From assembly GCF_018687275.1 (NCBI RefSeq), contig NZ_CP061287.1, positions 1,674,001 to 1,738,000 on the forward strand: a stretch of DNA of 64,000 nt. Direction: 5' to 3'. Source of the DNA: Polynucleobacter sp. MWH-Aus1W21 (GTDB lineage: Bacteria; Pseudomonadota; Gammaproteobacteria; Burkholderiales; Burkholderiaceae). How positions within the stretch are numbered: the first letter of the stretch is position 1; each line of letters opens with the position of its first letter. Shown here in pieces: positions 43,841-52,329 of the stretch. Position numbers and translations under genes: made by a program. The notes under the pieces were generated by a model. That model was not told where the DNA came from and did no database searches. It worked only from the letters and a program-made list of their open reading frames with translations.

Positions 43841-44266
43841 CTAGGCTTTTTGATTTACTAAGCCACTACTAAATTGCGGCAAGCTTTGAGCTATTTTTAA
43901 AAGCTCCGGCGAAGGCATTTGACGCACAACTTCTCCAGTTTCCGGATTGGTCACGGTCACCACATGGTAACCAGTGGTGCCATCAACTGAAAACTTGAGA
44001 TCACGCCCCATAGACTGTACAAAACTCTGAATTTGCTCAACTGCTTTATCAATCGCAATCTTAGTGGCTTGTGCAGTTTCGGCAACATTAGATGGCTTAA
44101 TTTCAGTACTGGCAACTTTAGAGACAACTTCAGCATCAGAGGGGATATTCGGAGCAGCTACTTTGACTGGTGCGGGTGCAGGTTGCGCAGGCGCAGCAGT
44201 GCTTTGAGCCACACCTTGATACTGTGTGCTCGCAAAGTTTGCTGATGAAATAACTGCGTCCGACAT
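43841..44266 (-). CDS. flaG: Second FlaG-family protein
   Basis: 141 residues with the FlaG domain (IQSFVQSMGRDLKFSVDGTT, GYHVVTVTNPETGEVVRQMP, SPELLKIAQSLPQFSSG). Very similar to the protein at 38851, including the STEIKPS-N/A-V segment, so this is a recent duplication. It converges on the second flagellin, so each flagellin has a FlaG neighbour. It has its own sigma-28-type promoter at 44353-44380. Confidence 0.9.
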   Translation of the reverse strand: MSDAVISSANFASTQYQGVAQSTAAPAQPAPAPVKVAAPNIPSDAEVVSKVASTEIKPSNVAETAQATKIAIDKAVEQIQSFVQSMGRDLKFSVDGTTGYHVVTVTNPETGEVVRQMPSPELLKIAQSLPQFSSGLVNQKA

Positions 44267-44352
44267 TTTTTCCTGCGTTTCCTTTTATGTAATACCTATA
44301 TCTATTGATGCTACCTGTGCAAATCTTCATACGGAGGGCTTGCATATCGATT

Positions 44353-44380
44353 GATACGGTAATTATTTAGAAAGTGTTTA
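44353..44380 (-). promoter_or_regulatory. Sigma-28-type promoter of the second flaG
   Basis: Minus strand: TAAACACT, 12 bases, ACCGTATC. It shares CCTAAACACTT with the fliC promoter and the same 20-base distance between the TAAACA start and the -10 element. Confidence 0.7.
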
Positions 44381-44512
44381 GGTATTTTTACAAAAATATT
44401 TCAGATTTAATTAAATCCTATTTAAATCAATGACTTATATAGGAAAAAGATTTTATAAAAGTCTAAATATTGGGCTGTGATTTCTTGCTCTAAGGGGAAA
44501 TTTTATAAATGA

Positions 44513-44547
44513 GGCAAAAGCTGCCCCAAAAGGCGGCAAATATTGCC
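44513..44547. promoter_or_regulatory. Twin palindromes upstream of flhA
   Basis: GGCAAAAGCTGCC (44513-44525) and GGCAAATATTGCC (44535-44547), centres 22 bp apart, i.e. two helical turns. Both fit GGCA[AG]-N3-[TC]TGCC. The downstream site ends 30 bases before the putative -10 element, a position suited to an activator. Equivalent sites occur between fliF and flrB. Confidence 0.55.
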
Positions 44548-44577
44548 ATTTTTGGTGTTTTTTACCCTGAAATACGG

Positions 44578-44593
44578 TATATTTAGGGCTGTT
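44578..44593 (+). promoter_or_regulatory. Putative flhA promoter core shared with fliF
   Basis: TATATTTAGGGCTGTT, 14/16 identical to the element before fliF. A start of transcription near 44590 would give a ~95-base leader. No consensus -35. Confidence 0.5.
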
Positions 44594-44684
44594 GGGGTAT
44601 CTGACTACTAGATATGGTGAGCCCCCACTAATTTAGCTTTATTTGGGCTGCAATTAATCATTTATCGGGCAAAAGACCTATCGC

Positions 44685-46775
44685 ATGAAAATTCTGGGTT
44701 TTGACACCTCTAAGCTGCCGAGCCCCTCGGCACAAGGCGCCATACCGATTCTGGTTCTCTTAGTGCTGGTCATGATGCTGGTGCCTTTGCCAGCAGTCAT
44801 TTTGGATGTGCTCTTTACCTTTAACATTGCCCTATCAATCATTGTTCTGTTTACAGCGATCAATATCAAAAGCTTTAAGGACTTTGTTGCTTTCCCGACA
44901 GTATTACTGCTCACCACGCTCTTACGACTATCGCTGAACGTTGCCTCTACACGTATTGTTTTGATGGATGGTTATAAAGGAACGGATGCCGCAGGTAAGG
45001 TGATTGAAGCCTTTGGTGTTTTCTTGATTGGTGGCAATTTTGCAGTCGGTATCGTGATCTTTATTGTGATCACCATCATCAACTTTGTTGTGATCACTAA
45101 GGGCTCGGGCCGCGTTGCTGAAGTCTCTGCACGCTTTGCCTTGGACTCCATGCCTGGTAAACAAATGGCAATTGATGCCGATTTAAATGCGGGCCTCATT
45201 CAGCAAGACGAAGCCAAATCACGCCGCGCCGATGTGGCGCAAGAAGCTGACTTCTTCGGCTCCATGGATGGTGCTTCCAAGTTCGTCCGTGGCGATGCCA
45301 TGGCCGGCATCATGATTTTGGTCATCAACCTCATTGGTGGATTGATGATCGGCGTCCTGCAGCATGGTATGGATTTTGCCAAAGCACTTTCTACTTTTGC
45401 ATCACTGACTATTGGTGATGGCTTAGTAGCACAAATTCCGGCGCTCGTGATCTCTACAGCAGCCGGTATTTTGGTTACCCGCGTTTCGACTGAAGATGAC
45501 TTTTCTGGTCAGGTCTCGAAACAGTTTGAAGCCAATAGCAATGCACTGGGTGTTGTTGCTGCAGTGCTAGGCATCCTAGGTATCTTGCCGGGCATGCCGC
45601 ATTTCATCTTCCTAGCTTTTGCGACGCTCTTTGGGGGTCTGGCCTATCTGACGCACCAGCGCATGAAAAAAGAAGCTGCGGCTGCTCAAATTGCTGCTAC
45701 CCAGCCGACAGCCCATGAAGAACTAGAGTGGAAAGATGTTCCGATTGTGGAGCCTTTATGTTTGGAATTAGCTTATCGACTCATTCCCCTGGTTGATAAA
45801 GGTGATGAAAGCGATCTGATTAAACGAATTAAAGCGATTCGTCGTAAATTTGTTACACAAGTGGGTTTCTTGATTCCATCGGTACACATTCGCGACAATC
45901 TGCAGTTGAGCGCTGAGAGTTATCGGATCTTGCTCTACGGCGCAGAAATTGGTCGCGGCCAATGTTTGCCTGATCGTCTTTTGGCCATTCAACAAAGCGG
46001 TACAGAAAAGATTCCCGGTATTGAAGTTAAGGATCCAACCTTTGGCATGCCAGCAGTTTGGATTGAACGTAGCTTGCGTGATGAAGCCATTGCCAAGGGC
46101 TACACGGTAGTTGAACCTGCGGTTGTAATCACCACACATCTAGATCACTTAATTCATCAGCATGCTGCAGAACTTCTAGGCCGCCAAGAAACCCAAGACT
46201 TACTTGATCACTTTAAGATGAGTTACCCAAAATTGGTAGAAGATGTCGTTCCTAAGGTTGTCACCGTCGCACAATTACAGCGTATCTTGCAGTTACTTCT
46301 AGAAGAAAATGTGCCTATCAAGGATTTGCGGACCATCCTGGAAGTCTCGAGCGAATATGCCGGCAAGCTAAATGATCCGCTCGAAATCTTGCCGCATATT
46401 CGGTATGCACTACGCCGCACGATTGTGCAAGATACTCTGGGTGACGGGGTTAATTTTCAAGTCTTGGGTATTCAACCAGAATTTGAGCAGCTCATTGAGC
46501 AAGCTATTGGCACCGGCGCCATTGCTCCTGATGGCCTGATTGAACCTGCTTTAGCTCGCATGTTTGGCGAAGAGGTCATTCAAGGGGTGCAGGAAATGGA
46601 AAACCAAAATTTACCCCCAGTGATCGTCAGCGGCACCCGAACCAGAACTACGATTTCTCGGATTGCCCGCCGAGTTTGTCCACAGGCGGTTGTACTGGCC
46701 TTGAGCGAACTACCTCCTACTGGTAATTTGGCTTTTTATAAGGTTCTTTGCTCCCAAACAGGCAAAACCACCTAA
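44685..46775 (+). CDS. flhA: Flagellar export protein FlhA
   Basis: 696 residues, the large export-gate ring. About eight membrane helices in the first ~330 residues with the FHIPEP-type signature region LLLTTLLRLSLNVASTRIVL and GSGRVAEVSARFALDSMPGK; linker ~330-360; cytoplasmic cargo-docking domain to the end (LPDRLLAIQQSGTEKIPGIE, LQRILQLLLEENVPIKDLRT). All blocks intact. First gene of flhA-flhF-flhG-fliA. Confidence 0.97.
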   Translation: MKILGFDTSKLPSPSAQGAIPILVLLVLVMMLVPLPAVILDVLFTFNIALSIIVLFTAINIKSFKDFVAFPTVLLLTTLLRLSLNVASTRIVLMDGYKGTDAAGKVIEAFGVFLIGGNFAVGIVIFIVITIINFVVITKGSGRVAEVSARFALDSMPGKQMAIDADLNAGLIQQDEAKSRRADVAQEADFFGSMDGASKFVRGDAMAGIMILVINLIGGLMIGVLQHGMDFAKALSTFASLTIGDGLVAQIPALVISTAAGILVTRVSTEDDFSGQVSKQFEANSNALGVVAAVLGILGILPGMPHFIFLAFATLFGGLAYLTHQRMKKEAAAAQIAATQPTAHEELEWKDVPIVEPLCLELAYRLIPLVDKGDESDLIKRIKAIRRKFVTQVGFLIPSVHIRDNLQLSAESYRILLYGAEIGRGQCLPDRLLAIQQSGTEKIPGIEVKDPTFGMPAVWIERSLRDEAIAKGYTVVEPAVVITTHLDHLIHQHAAELLGRQETQDLLDHFKMSYPKLVEDVVPKVVTVAQLQRILQLLLEENVPIKDLRTILEVSSEYAGKLNDPLEILPHIRYALRRTIVQDTLGDGVNFQVLGIQPEFEQLIEQAIGTGAIAPDGLIEPALARMFGEEVIQGVQEMENQNLPPVIVSGTRTRTTISRIARRVCPQAVVLALSELPPTGNLAFYKVLCSQTGKTT

Positions 46776-46811
46776 AATCACTATTAAATAGAATTACTTC
46801 GGAGTTAACGC

Positions 46812-48458
46812 ATGGGCCCCCAAAAATTTATAGCAGCCAATACCGCTGAAGCCTTGCAGCTCATCCGAAATGAGATGGGCCCTGACGCCATGGTGCTCTC
46901 TACAAAAGACACTAGCCAAGGCGTTGAAATCATTGCCATCACCTCACATGATTTGTCCAATTTATCTGCCCGATCAGAGGTGCTAGATCCTTCATTTGGT
47001 GAGGCTGATGCATTTTCAGAGCGCTCGCTTGTACGCTCTGGCTTGCAAGCAAAGTTTGATAATGCAATTGCACGCCGTGCCCCAGAACCAGAGGCAAAAG
47101 CAGCTCAGCCTGTTCCCGCAGGCGCATTGCGTCGCAATCCCGCTCGCACAGAAAACAAAGTTGCAAGATCTATTAGAGCACCAGGTGCAGAAGCCTTTCT
47201 TCCCACGTCATTTAATAATGCCGAACGTATTGCCAGGGGGGACGTCAATGTCATCAACCCCTCAAATAACGATTCAATCTTTAGCGCTAGCTTAGCGGCC
47301 AACACCAGGGCGTCGCAAGAAGTTGCTGCACTCAACGCACTTCGTAGCGCTGCTCAAAGCGCATCGCAAGCCCAGCGTAGCTTTGCACCTAGTAATTTTA
47401 TAAATCCAACATCATCGATATCTGCAGAACCCTCTGCAACACCCACCCCCGTCACTGCTGCCGCACCCGCTTCAGATAACTCCCCTAAGGTGGAAAAACT
47501 ATTATCCGAAATCAGCGAAGTGAAGCAACTCTTGCAGTCGCATGTGGCAGGCAGTTTTTGGGGCAATATTCAACAGGGCAATTCTCAAATTACCGAAGTT
47601 GTAAAACATTTACTGAATAGCGGCTTCTCGCCTAAGCTTTGCGCCGAAATTTCACAAAACTTGCCTGAAAATCTAAGCTTGGCGCATTTGATTAAAAATG
47701 CGCGCGAACAAGTGAAATGCATGATCAAAATTTCGCATGCGTTTGACACCTTTGATCGCGGTGGCGTTTTTGCATTCATTGGCCCAACAGGGGTTGGAAA
47801 AACGACTACAGTTGCCAAGGTTGCGGCTCGTTGTGTATTGCGCTATGGCCGCAATCAAGTTGCGCTTCTCACAACCGACACCTATCGTATCGGCGCCCAA
47901 GAACAACTCAAGACTTATGCCAAAATTCTAGGGCTATCTGTAACCGCCGTTCGCGATAGTGAAGACTTGGCTGCCAAAATTAAAGATTTCTCTAATCGCA
48001 AAATTATTTTGCTCGACACTGCAGGCGTCAGTCAGCGAGATGCTTTAATGGTCGAGCAAGCAAGTCTTTTGGAGCACGGCTCCAGTAAAGCACGTCGCAT
48101 TTTGGTCATGAGTAGCACGACGGATTTGCGCACGCAAGAGGAAGTCATCAATCTTCACAATCAAGCAATGCAAAATACTAATGGCGAAAAATTGGATTCT
48201 GTCATCCTTACCAAGATTGATGAAGCGGCACATCTAGCCCCCGTTATTGATAGCGTGATTCGCCATGATCTATCGGTGCTGTTTGTATCGAATGGCCAAC
48301 GTGTTCCGGAGGATCTCAGTCAGCCTGACGTCAATTACCTCAGCCATCGTGCAATGGCTATGCGCGCTTTTTCAGAAACTTTCTCGATTACAGACGAGCA
48401 AGTGCCCGCATTGCTATCAGATCATTTAGGCGACTGGATTCGCAAAGTGAACCAATGA
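46812..48458 (+). CDS. flhF: Flagellar SRP-type GTPase FlhF
   Basis: 548 residues. FlhF sets pole and number of flagella. N-terminal B domain (KFIAANTAEALQLIRNEMGP), a long Ala/Pro/Ser-rich linker ~90-225, then N and G domains with P-loop GPTGVGKT at 324-331, TTDTYRIGAQEQL, ILLDTAG and VILTKIDEA. All GTPase motifs intact. GGAG eight bases before the ATG. Longer linker than in Vibrio FlhF. Its stop overlaps the next gene's ATG (ATGA). Confidence 0.96.
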   Translation: MGPQKFIAANTAEALQLIRNEMGPDAMVLSTKDTSQGVEIIAITSHDLSNLSARSEVLDPSFGEADAFSERSLVRSGLQAKFDNAIARRAPEPEAKAAQPVPAGALRRNPARTENKVARSIRAPGAEAFLPTSFNNAERIARGDVNVINPSNNDSIFSASLAANTRASQEVAALNALRSAAQSASQAQRSFAPSNFINPTSSISAEPSATPTPVTAAAPASDNSPKVEKLLSEISEVKQLLQSHVAGSFWGNIQQGNSQITEVVKHLLNSGFSPKLCAEISQNLPENLSLAHLIKNAREQVKCMIKISHAFDTFDRGGVFAFIGPTGVGKTTTVAKVAARCVLRYGRNQVALLTTDTYRIGAQEQLKTYAKILGLSVTAVRDSEDLAAKIKDFSNRKIILLDTAGVSQRDALMVEQASLLEHGSSKARRILVMSSTTDLRTQEEVINLHNQAMQNTNGEKLDSVILTKIDEAAHLAPVIDSVIRHDLSVLFVSNGQRVPEDLSQPDVNYLSHRAMAMRAFSETFSITDEQVPALLSDHLGDWIRKVNQ

Positions 48459-49273
48459 GCACAGTAATTAATGGTGGCGGCAACGATCAAGCAGCAGGAT
48501 TGCGAGATATTTTTGGCGCAGAGCTTTGTCAGATCATCTGTATTGCCAGTACATTGGATCCCGATTCAACCATTCATCTAGGGCACGGTACAGCACATAG
48601 CATCAAACAGCTAGGACATCGTGTTTTACTGGTAGACGAGGTGCCCCTTGCGGATCGCAAAACGATGTCTGGATTTTTATATCCAGTGCGCTATGACCTC
48701 GGCCAAGTCTTTACCAATTCGATTGACCTACCGCGCAGCGTTAAGCAGATTGAAGAGAATCTTTGGTATGCCACCAGCGTCAAGCTACGCCCTGAAATTA
48801 CCAACCGTTTTGCTAAGCACCCTCCTTTAGATGAGCGCCTGCTGACCCACGAATTCAATATTGATTACGTAATCTTTCCAACCATTGATCCCCAGGCCAA
48901 TGTGGTGTCTTATCTTGGCAGCAATGTAAAACGTATTCTGGTAACTGCCACTGACCATGCATCTCTCAAAAAAGCCTTAGTGATGGTTCGCCAAATGGCC
49001 AGCTTGCAGCTTAACGAGCCCTTTGCCGTTCTCATTGTTGGCGGCGAAGACGAGTCCGCTGGTTTAGCCGCTTTTGAAAGACTGCAATCTGCTTCGGAAA
49101 CAGCCTTAGAGCAACCACTGGAATCGATCGGCTGGATCAAGTCATTGACTGCCGAGCGCGTTGAAATTGACACTGATGACATGAGCTTAAATCCAGTGCG
49201 CAAAGGGGTAAAACAAGAATTTGTTCTGCCGCAGGGATTTTTTAAAGCAATCTCTGCCAAAATAACGGCTTAA
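48455..49273 (+). CDS. FlhG/FleN-like MinD-family protein lacking the P-loop
   Basis: 272 residues in the flhG position between flhF and fliA. MinD-fold features remain: the strand-turn LGHRVLLVDEVP, then YDLGQVFTNSIDLPRSVKQI and DYVIFPTIDPQANVVSYLGS ending in VKRILVTATDHASLKKALVM. But the expected KGGVGKT deviant Walker A is absent; the region reads ASTLDPDSTIHLGHGTAHSI. So it is probably unable to bind or cleave ATP like FlhG. Reading frame is intact and coupled to flhF (ATGA). It may be an adapted partner of FlhF or of a sigma-54 activator, rather than an ATPase switch. The missing motif is seen directly; function is inferred. Confidence 0.78.
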   Translation: MSTVINGGGNDQAAGLRDIFGAELCQIICIASTLDPDSTIHLGHGTAHSIKQLGHRVLLVDEVPLADRKTMSGFLYPVRYDLGQVFTNSIDLPRSVKQIEENLWYATSVKLRPEITNRFAKHPPLDERLLTHEFNIDYVIFPTIDPQANVVSYLGSNVKRILVTATDHASLKKALVMVRQMASLQLNEPFAVLIVGGEDESAGLAAFERLQSASETALEQPLESIGWIKSLTAERVEIDTDDMSLNPVRKGVKQEFVLPQGFFKAISAKITA

Positions 49274-49307
49274 ACAAATAACGACAATATTATTTAGTGA
49301 GCCGTGA

Positions 49308-49997
49308 TTGAAGCCATCGAGTTACTCTGAATCCATAGATATCAATCAGGCCATCAAAGAGCATCTGCCCCTAGTTAAGCGGATTGCTCACCAGATCTGC
49401 TCACGCCTACCTCCGAATGTTGAAGTCGATGACTTAATTCAAGAGGGGCTAACGGGCTTATTAGATGCTCTCACCCGCTATGAACCTCAAGCAAATTTAG
49501 CTTTTGAAGCCTATGCCAGAACCCGAATTCGTGGCGCTATTTATGATGCTTGCCGTAAAAATGATATCTTGCCACGCAACCAACGTGACGAGCTTGAAGG
49601 CTTAGAAAAGATCACCCGTAAACTTGAGCAGCAACTAGGACGCCATCCATCCGAAAAGGAAATTGCTACAACAGCTGAAATGAGCTTAGAGTCTTATTAC
49701 GCCATCATGGCTAATATGGTTCACCTCATGCCATTGGATGATTTATCCGATGACTTGTTGCCCTCAGATACAGATGCCTCTGATCCCATGCGCGCTGTCG
49801 CAATGACTCAACTAGCTGAGCGAATTGCCACCATTCTTGAGGGCCTGCCAGAAAACGAGCAGTTGGTCTTTGCGCTCCATTATCAAGAAGATCTTTCTTA
49901 CCGGGAGATCGCACAAGTCATGAACATCACCCCTGGACGGATCAGTCAAATCCATACCCAAGGCATGATTCGCATTCGGGCAAAACTGAAAGTCTAG
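49308..49997 (+). CDS. fliA: Flagellar sigma factor FliA (sigma-28)
   Basis: 229 residues. Region 2 (VDDLIQEGLTGLLDALTRYE, AYARTRIRGAIYDACRKNDI), region 3 (LEKITRKLEQQLGRHPSEKE) and region 4 (LSYREIAQVMNITPGRISQI) are all present. Initiation codon is TTG at 49308, directly after an in-frame TGA, with no good ribosome binding site and no ATG or GTG in frame before region 2; translation may be weak or coupled. It should read the TAAACA-N14-CCGT promoters of fliC, the second flagellin and flaG2, under control of FlgM encoded at 51223. Confidence 0.95.
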   Translation: MKPSSYSESIDINQAIKEHLPLVKRIAHQICSRLPPNVEVDDLIQEGLTGLLDALTRYEPQANLAFEAYARTRIRGAIYDACRKNDILPRNQRDELEGLEKITRKLEQQLGRHPSEKEIATTAEMSLESYYAIMANMVHLMPLDDLSDDLLPSDTDASDPMRAVAMTQLAERIATILEGLPENEQLVFALHYQEDLSYREIAQVMNITPGRISQIHTQGMIRIRAKLKV

Positions 49998-50023
49998 AGG
50001 CGCGTTAACTCAGATTTAGTTCA

Positions 50024-50707
50024 CTACAAGCATTTATACAGCCTACGCATATTTTGAATTTTGCCGTACTGGGCTTCAGCAGCATCAAATTCTAGATTGA
50101 AATTTCCCTTGTTCGCATGCTGAAACATAATCAACACGCGATGGGCTTGCTCGTGTCCCGCTAAGGTTGCAAGCACTAAATAATAGCAAGCCTTTTTATG
50201 GTCCTGAGGAATGTATTCCCCTTTTTCATATAAGCAGCCTAGCGTGTAAGCAGCTTGACGAGAACCTTCCTTAGCGCCCCTTGCTAGGTAGGAGACTGCC
50301 TTGGGGGTATCTCGCTTAATACCTTGGGCTTCACCAAGGCCCAGCGCATAAATATTTCCGAGATTGCAATAGGCATCGAGAACCTCTTCTTTAATTGCTT
50401 TTTCGTAATACTCAATTGCAGTTTTATAGCTTTGTTTGATTTCGCCCATGCCGCGTTCATGCATGAGCCCTACATTGAAGTGGGCATAACCATTTCCAAG
50501 GCTACTATTCGAGTTCACCCAGGCAAATAATTTACTGATTTGCTCTGCATCCAAATGCCCGTCAAAGCACATTTTAGTCAGAGCAAACTGGGCCTCTTGG
50601 TCTAAATCATTAGTTGCTAAATCATAGAAAATTTCAAAAGCAGCTTCATATCTACCCTTGTTTAAATTCATTGTCGCTATGTCTAAGCGAGCACTATCCC
50701 CATACAT
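50024..50707 (-). CDS. Sel1-repeat protein after flgN
   Basis: 227 residues without a signal peptide, so probably cytoplasmic. About four to five Sel1 repeats, e.g. AHFNVGLMHERGMGEIKQSY, CNLGNIYALGLGEAQ, AAYTLGCLYEKGEYIPQDHK. Last gene of the ycgR-to-flgN run, 50 bases after flgN with a weak hairpin between. Sel1 proteins are scaffolds; here it might hold the module's soluble partners, but that is guesswork. Converges with fliA. Confidence 0.8.
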   Translation of the reverse strand: MYGDSARLDIATMNLNKGRYEAAFEIFYDLATNDLDQEAQFALTKMCFDGHLDAEQISKLFAWVNSNSSLGNGYAHFNVGLMHERGMGEIKQSYKTAIEYYEKAIKEEVLDAYCNLGNIYALGLGEAQGIKRDTPKAVSYLARGAKEGSRQAAYTLGCLYEKGEYIPQDHKKACYYLVLATLAGHEQAHRVLIMFQHANKGNFNLEFDAAEAQYGKIQNMRRLYKCL

Positions 50708-50757
50708 ACCGACTTCACTCTCTTGAAAAATTGATATCCATTAATACCTTGAGGGTA

Positions 50758-51171
50758 TTACGCTTTTTTGGATAAAACTCCGCCCACTGATCCTGGAACC
50801 CCACCATCACTGCCATAGGTTGCACTAGGGGCCTGCTGGGCAATAAAGGATTGCATGGCTACACTGCGTTGCATAGCCAAGCGAATTAAATCACCATTGA
50901 TTTGATGATTCAAAGAGGCCTCATCCAAAAGTCCCAGCAGAATCTTTTTTTGATCATCAGGAAATTGATTGATATCTTCTTTGAGCTTTTGAGCGCCGCC
51001 AGGATAAAAGTTGATGGCGTCTAATGCGGCATTAGTTAAATCAAGAGCAGTAGGCAAGCGCTCCATATCATTTGCTTCTAATGCTTCGCGCAAATTTTGG
51101 ACAGCGTTTGTAATTTCTTGTAAAAAATGACGCAGACCGTCAAATGAGGTTGACAGGTCTTGATCTGTCAT
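50758..51171 (-). CDS. flgN: FlgN-type export chaperone
   Basis: 137 residues, mostly helical: LRHFLQEITNAVQNLREALE and LNHQINGDLIRLAMQRSVAM, followed by a Gly/Ser-rich tail. FlgN carries FlgK and FlgL to the export gate. Identification rests on size, helical pattern and position right after flgM (51-base gap). Confidence 0.82.
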   Translation of the reverse strand: MTDQDLSTSFDGLRHFLQEITNAVQNLREALEANDMERLPTALDLTNAALDAINFYPGGAQKLKEDINQFPDDQKKILLGLLDEASLNHQINGDLIRLAMQRSVAMQSFIAQQAPSATYGSDGGVPGSVGGVLSKKA

Positions 51172-51222
51172 AAATGAGAAAACAGGTAGAAAATCTAGAT
51201 CTTGGAAAAGCGAGCGCGCTAT

Positions 51223-51558
51223 TTAAGCTTGCTGAGACTTTTGGCCAATGGCTGCCACTACATCTTTGAGCATTGCCTGAGAAATTTTCTTGTAGTCGAT
51301 CTTAAAGTCGCCTGCTGCTACTTGATTACGCAACTTCTCAATCAAAGCTTCATCAGTTACCTTATTGGCTGCGGTATCGCTTTGCACTTCAGCCAACTTA
51401 GCAGTTAGACTGATATCTAAATTTACGGCTGGACCAGCAACAGCATCTGCTACCACTTTATTCGCGCTTGGATTTAAAGCGGTCGAGTTTGAGCCAGAGG
51501 TGGCTTTTCCCACTCCTGAGTTTTGCGGAATGACTACTGCATTCTCGTTTACTTTCAT
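51223..51558 (-). CDS. flgM: Anti-sigma-28 factor FlgM
   Basis: 111 residues. Disordered Ser/Asn/Ala-rich N-terminus followed by the C-terminal FliA-binding helices (ALIEKLRNQVAAGDFKIDYK, KISQAMLKDVVAAIGQK). Secreted through the completed hook, it releases FliA. GGGAG before the ATG. Placed between flgA and flgN, the standard order flgA-flgM-flgN. Confidence 0.93.
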   Translation of the reverse strand: MKVNENAVVIPQNSGVGKATSGSNSTALNPSANKVVADAVAGPAVNLDISLTAKLAEVQSDTAANKVTDEALIEKLRNQVAAGDFKIDYKKISQAMLKDVVAAIGQKSQQA

Positions 51559-51648
51559 CTCATTCTCCCGTTTACTTCGGCTATTTTAACCAGCAAAAAC
51601 TACGTCTATACCCCTACTTTAATGGAAAAACCAACTTTTTACAGCAAG

Positions 51649-52329
51649 TTATTCCACATTAACCTTTACTACGCCAGCCCTGATGACTTTACCCTGCAAT
51701 ATCTGCCCATCAGCTATGCGCACCCGTACCATATCACCAAGCATTCCAGCAGTTTGGGCGATTCCCTCTCCAGAAACCTCGAAATCCTTGCCGCCCAATA
51801 AAAGCCTTACGGGATCTCCTACCTTTATTACGGTAGATTCCTTTAAATCGTTTAGCCCAATTGGGGCGCCCATTTGCAGGGGTCTACTGAGGATTCGGTC
51901 ATAGGCTCCTCTTGGGCTGCGAATGACGTCATCAGCCAATAGACTCAAATCACCCTCAACCACTCGAATATCGCCTGGCTCGACCTTTTGACCAAATTGT
52001 AAATAACGGCTGGCGACTACATAATCCCCAAAAACGTGGATATTTACAGGTACATTAATCATCCAGGCTGCTTTAGCGCAGCGCAGTTGTAATGTGGTTC
52101 TTCCCCAAAGGCGCGAGCCCATGGCGACACCAATCTCAATTGTTCCGCCCAAACACGGTGGCAAAGTGATGTTGGGATCTAAAAGCTCGGGCTCAACTCG
52201 CAATCCATTCACGCTAGGGCTTTTTTGGATATAGCGTTTGATCTCTTTCTCGAGATCGGATGGTAGGGCAGCTTGGGCGACTGAACCCACAAAACAGAAC
52301 AGCAGGACAACTCGAATAAGAAAGTGCAT
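51649..52329 (-). CDS. flgA: P-ring assembly chaperone FlgA
   Basis: 226 residues from the ATG at 52329, which shares its A with the TAA of the upstream CheA-like gene (TAATG). Signal peptide to ~21 (LIRVVLLFCFVGSVAQA). SAF/ChapFlgA domain: ASRYLQFGQKVEPGDIRVVE, SRPLQMGAPIGLNDLKESTV, KVGDPVRLLLGGKDFEVSGE, IAQTAGMLGDMVRVRI. Periplasmic chaperone for FlgI. Coupling to the CheA-like gene ties that module to flagellar assembly. Confidence 0.94.
   Translation of the reverse strand: MHFLIRVVLLFCFVGSVAQAALPSDLEKEIKRYIQKSPSVNGLRVEPELLDPNITLPPCLGGTIEIGVAMGSRLWGRTTLQLRCAKAAWMINVPVNIHVFGDYVVASRYLQFGQKVEPGDIRVVEGDLSLLADDVIRSPRGAYDRILSRPLQMGAPIGLNDLKESTVIKVGDPVRLLLGGKDFEVSGEGIAQTAGMLGDMVRVRIADGQILQGKVIRAGVVKVNVE

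Larger units (their letters stand above)
44267..44684. other. Regulatory region between flaG2 and flhA
   Basis: 418 bases without a gene. From left: the flaG2 leader and sigma-28-type promoter, an AT-rich stretch (~44390-44510), twin palindromes (44513-44547), the flhA promoter core (44578-44593), and a ~90-base flhA leader containing GGGG...CCCC segments that could fold. No small reading frame with a convincing start was found. Confidence 0.6.

Noticed and set aside
44513..44547. FlhDC box
   Set aside because: One half resembles the consensus, but the inverted second half at 10-12 bp is missing; the palindromic GGCAA-N3-TTGCC description fits better.
50742..50760. TAATACC / GGTATTA hairpin after flgN as terminator
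   Set aside because: Seven AT-rich base pairs and no T-run; too weak to call.
51559..51648. Sigma-28 promoter before flgM
   Set aside because: GCCGAAGT is present near 51570-51580, but no TAAA-type -35 stands at the required distance.
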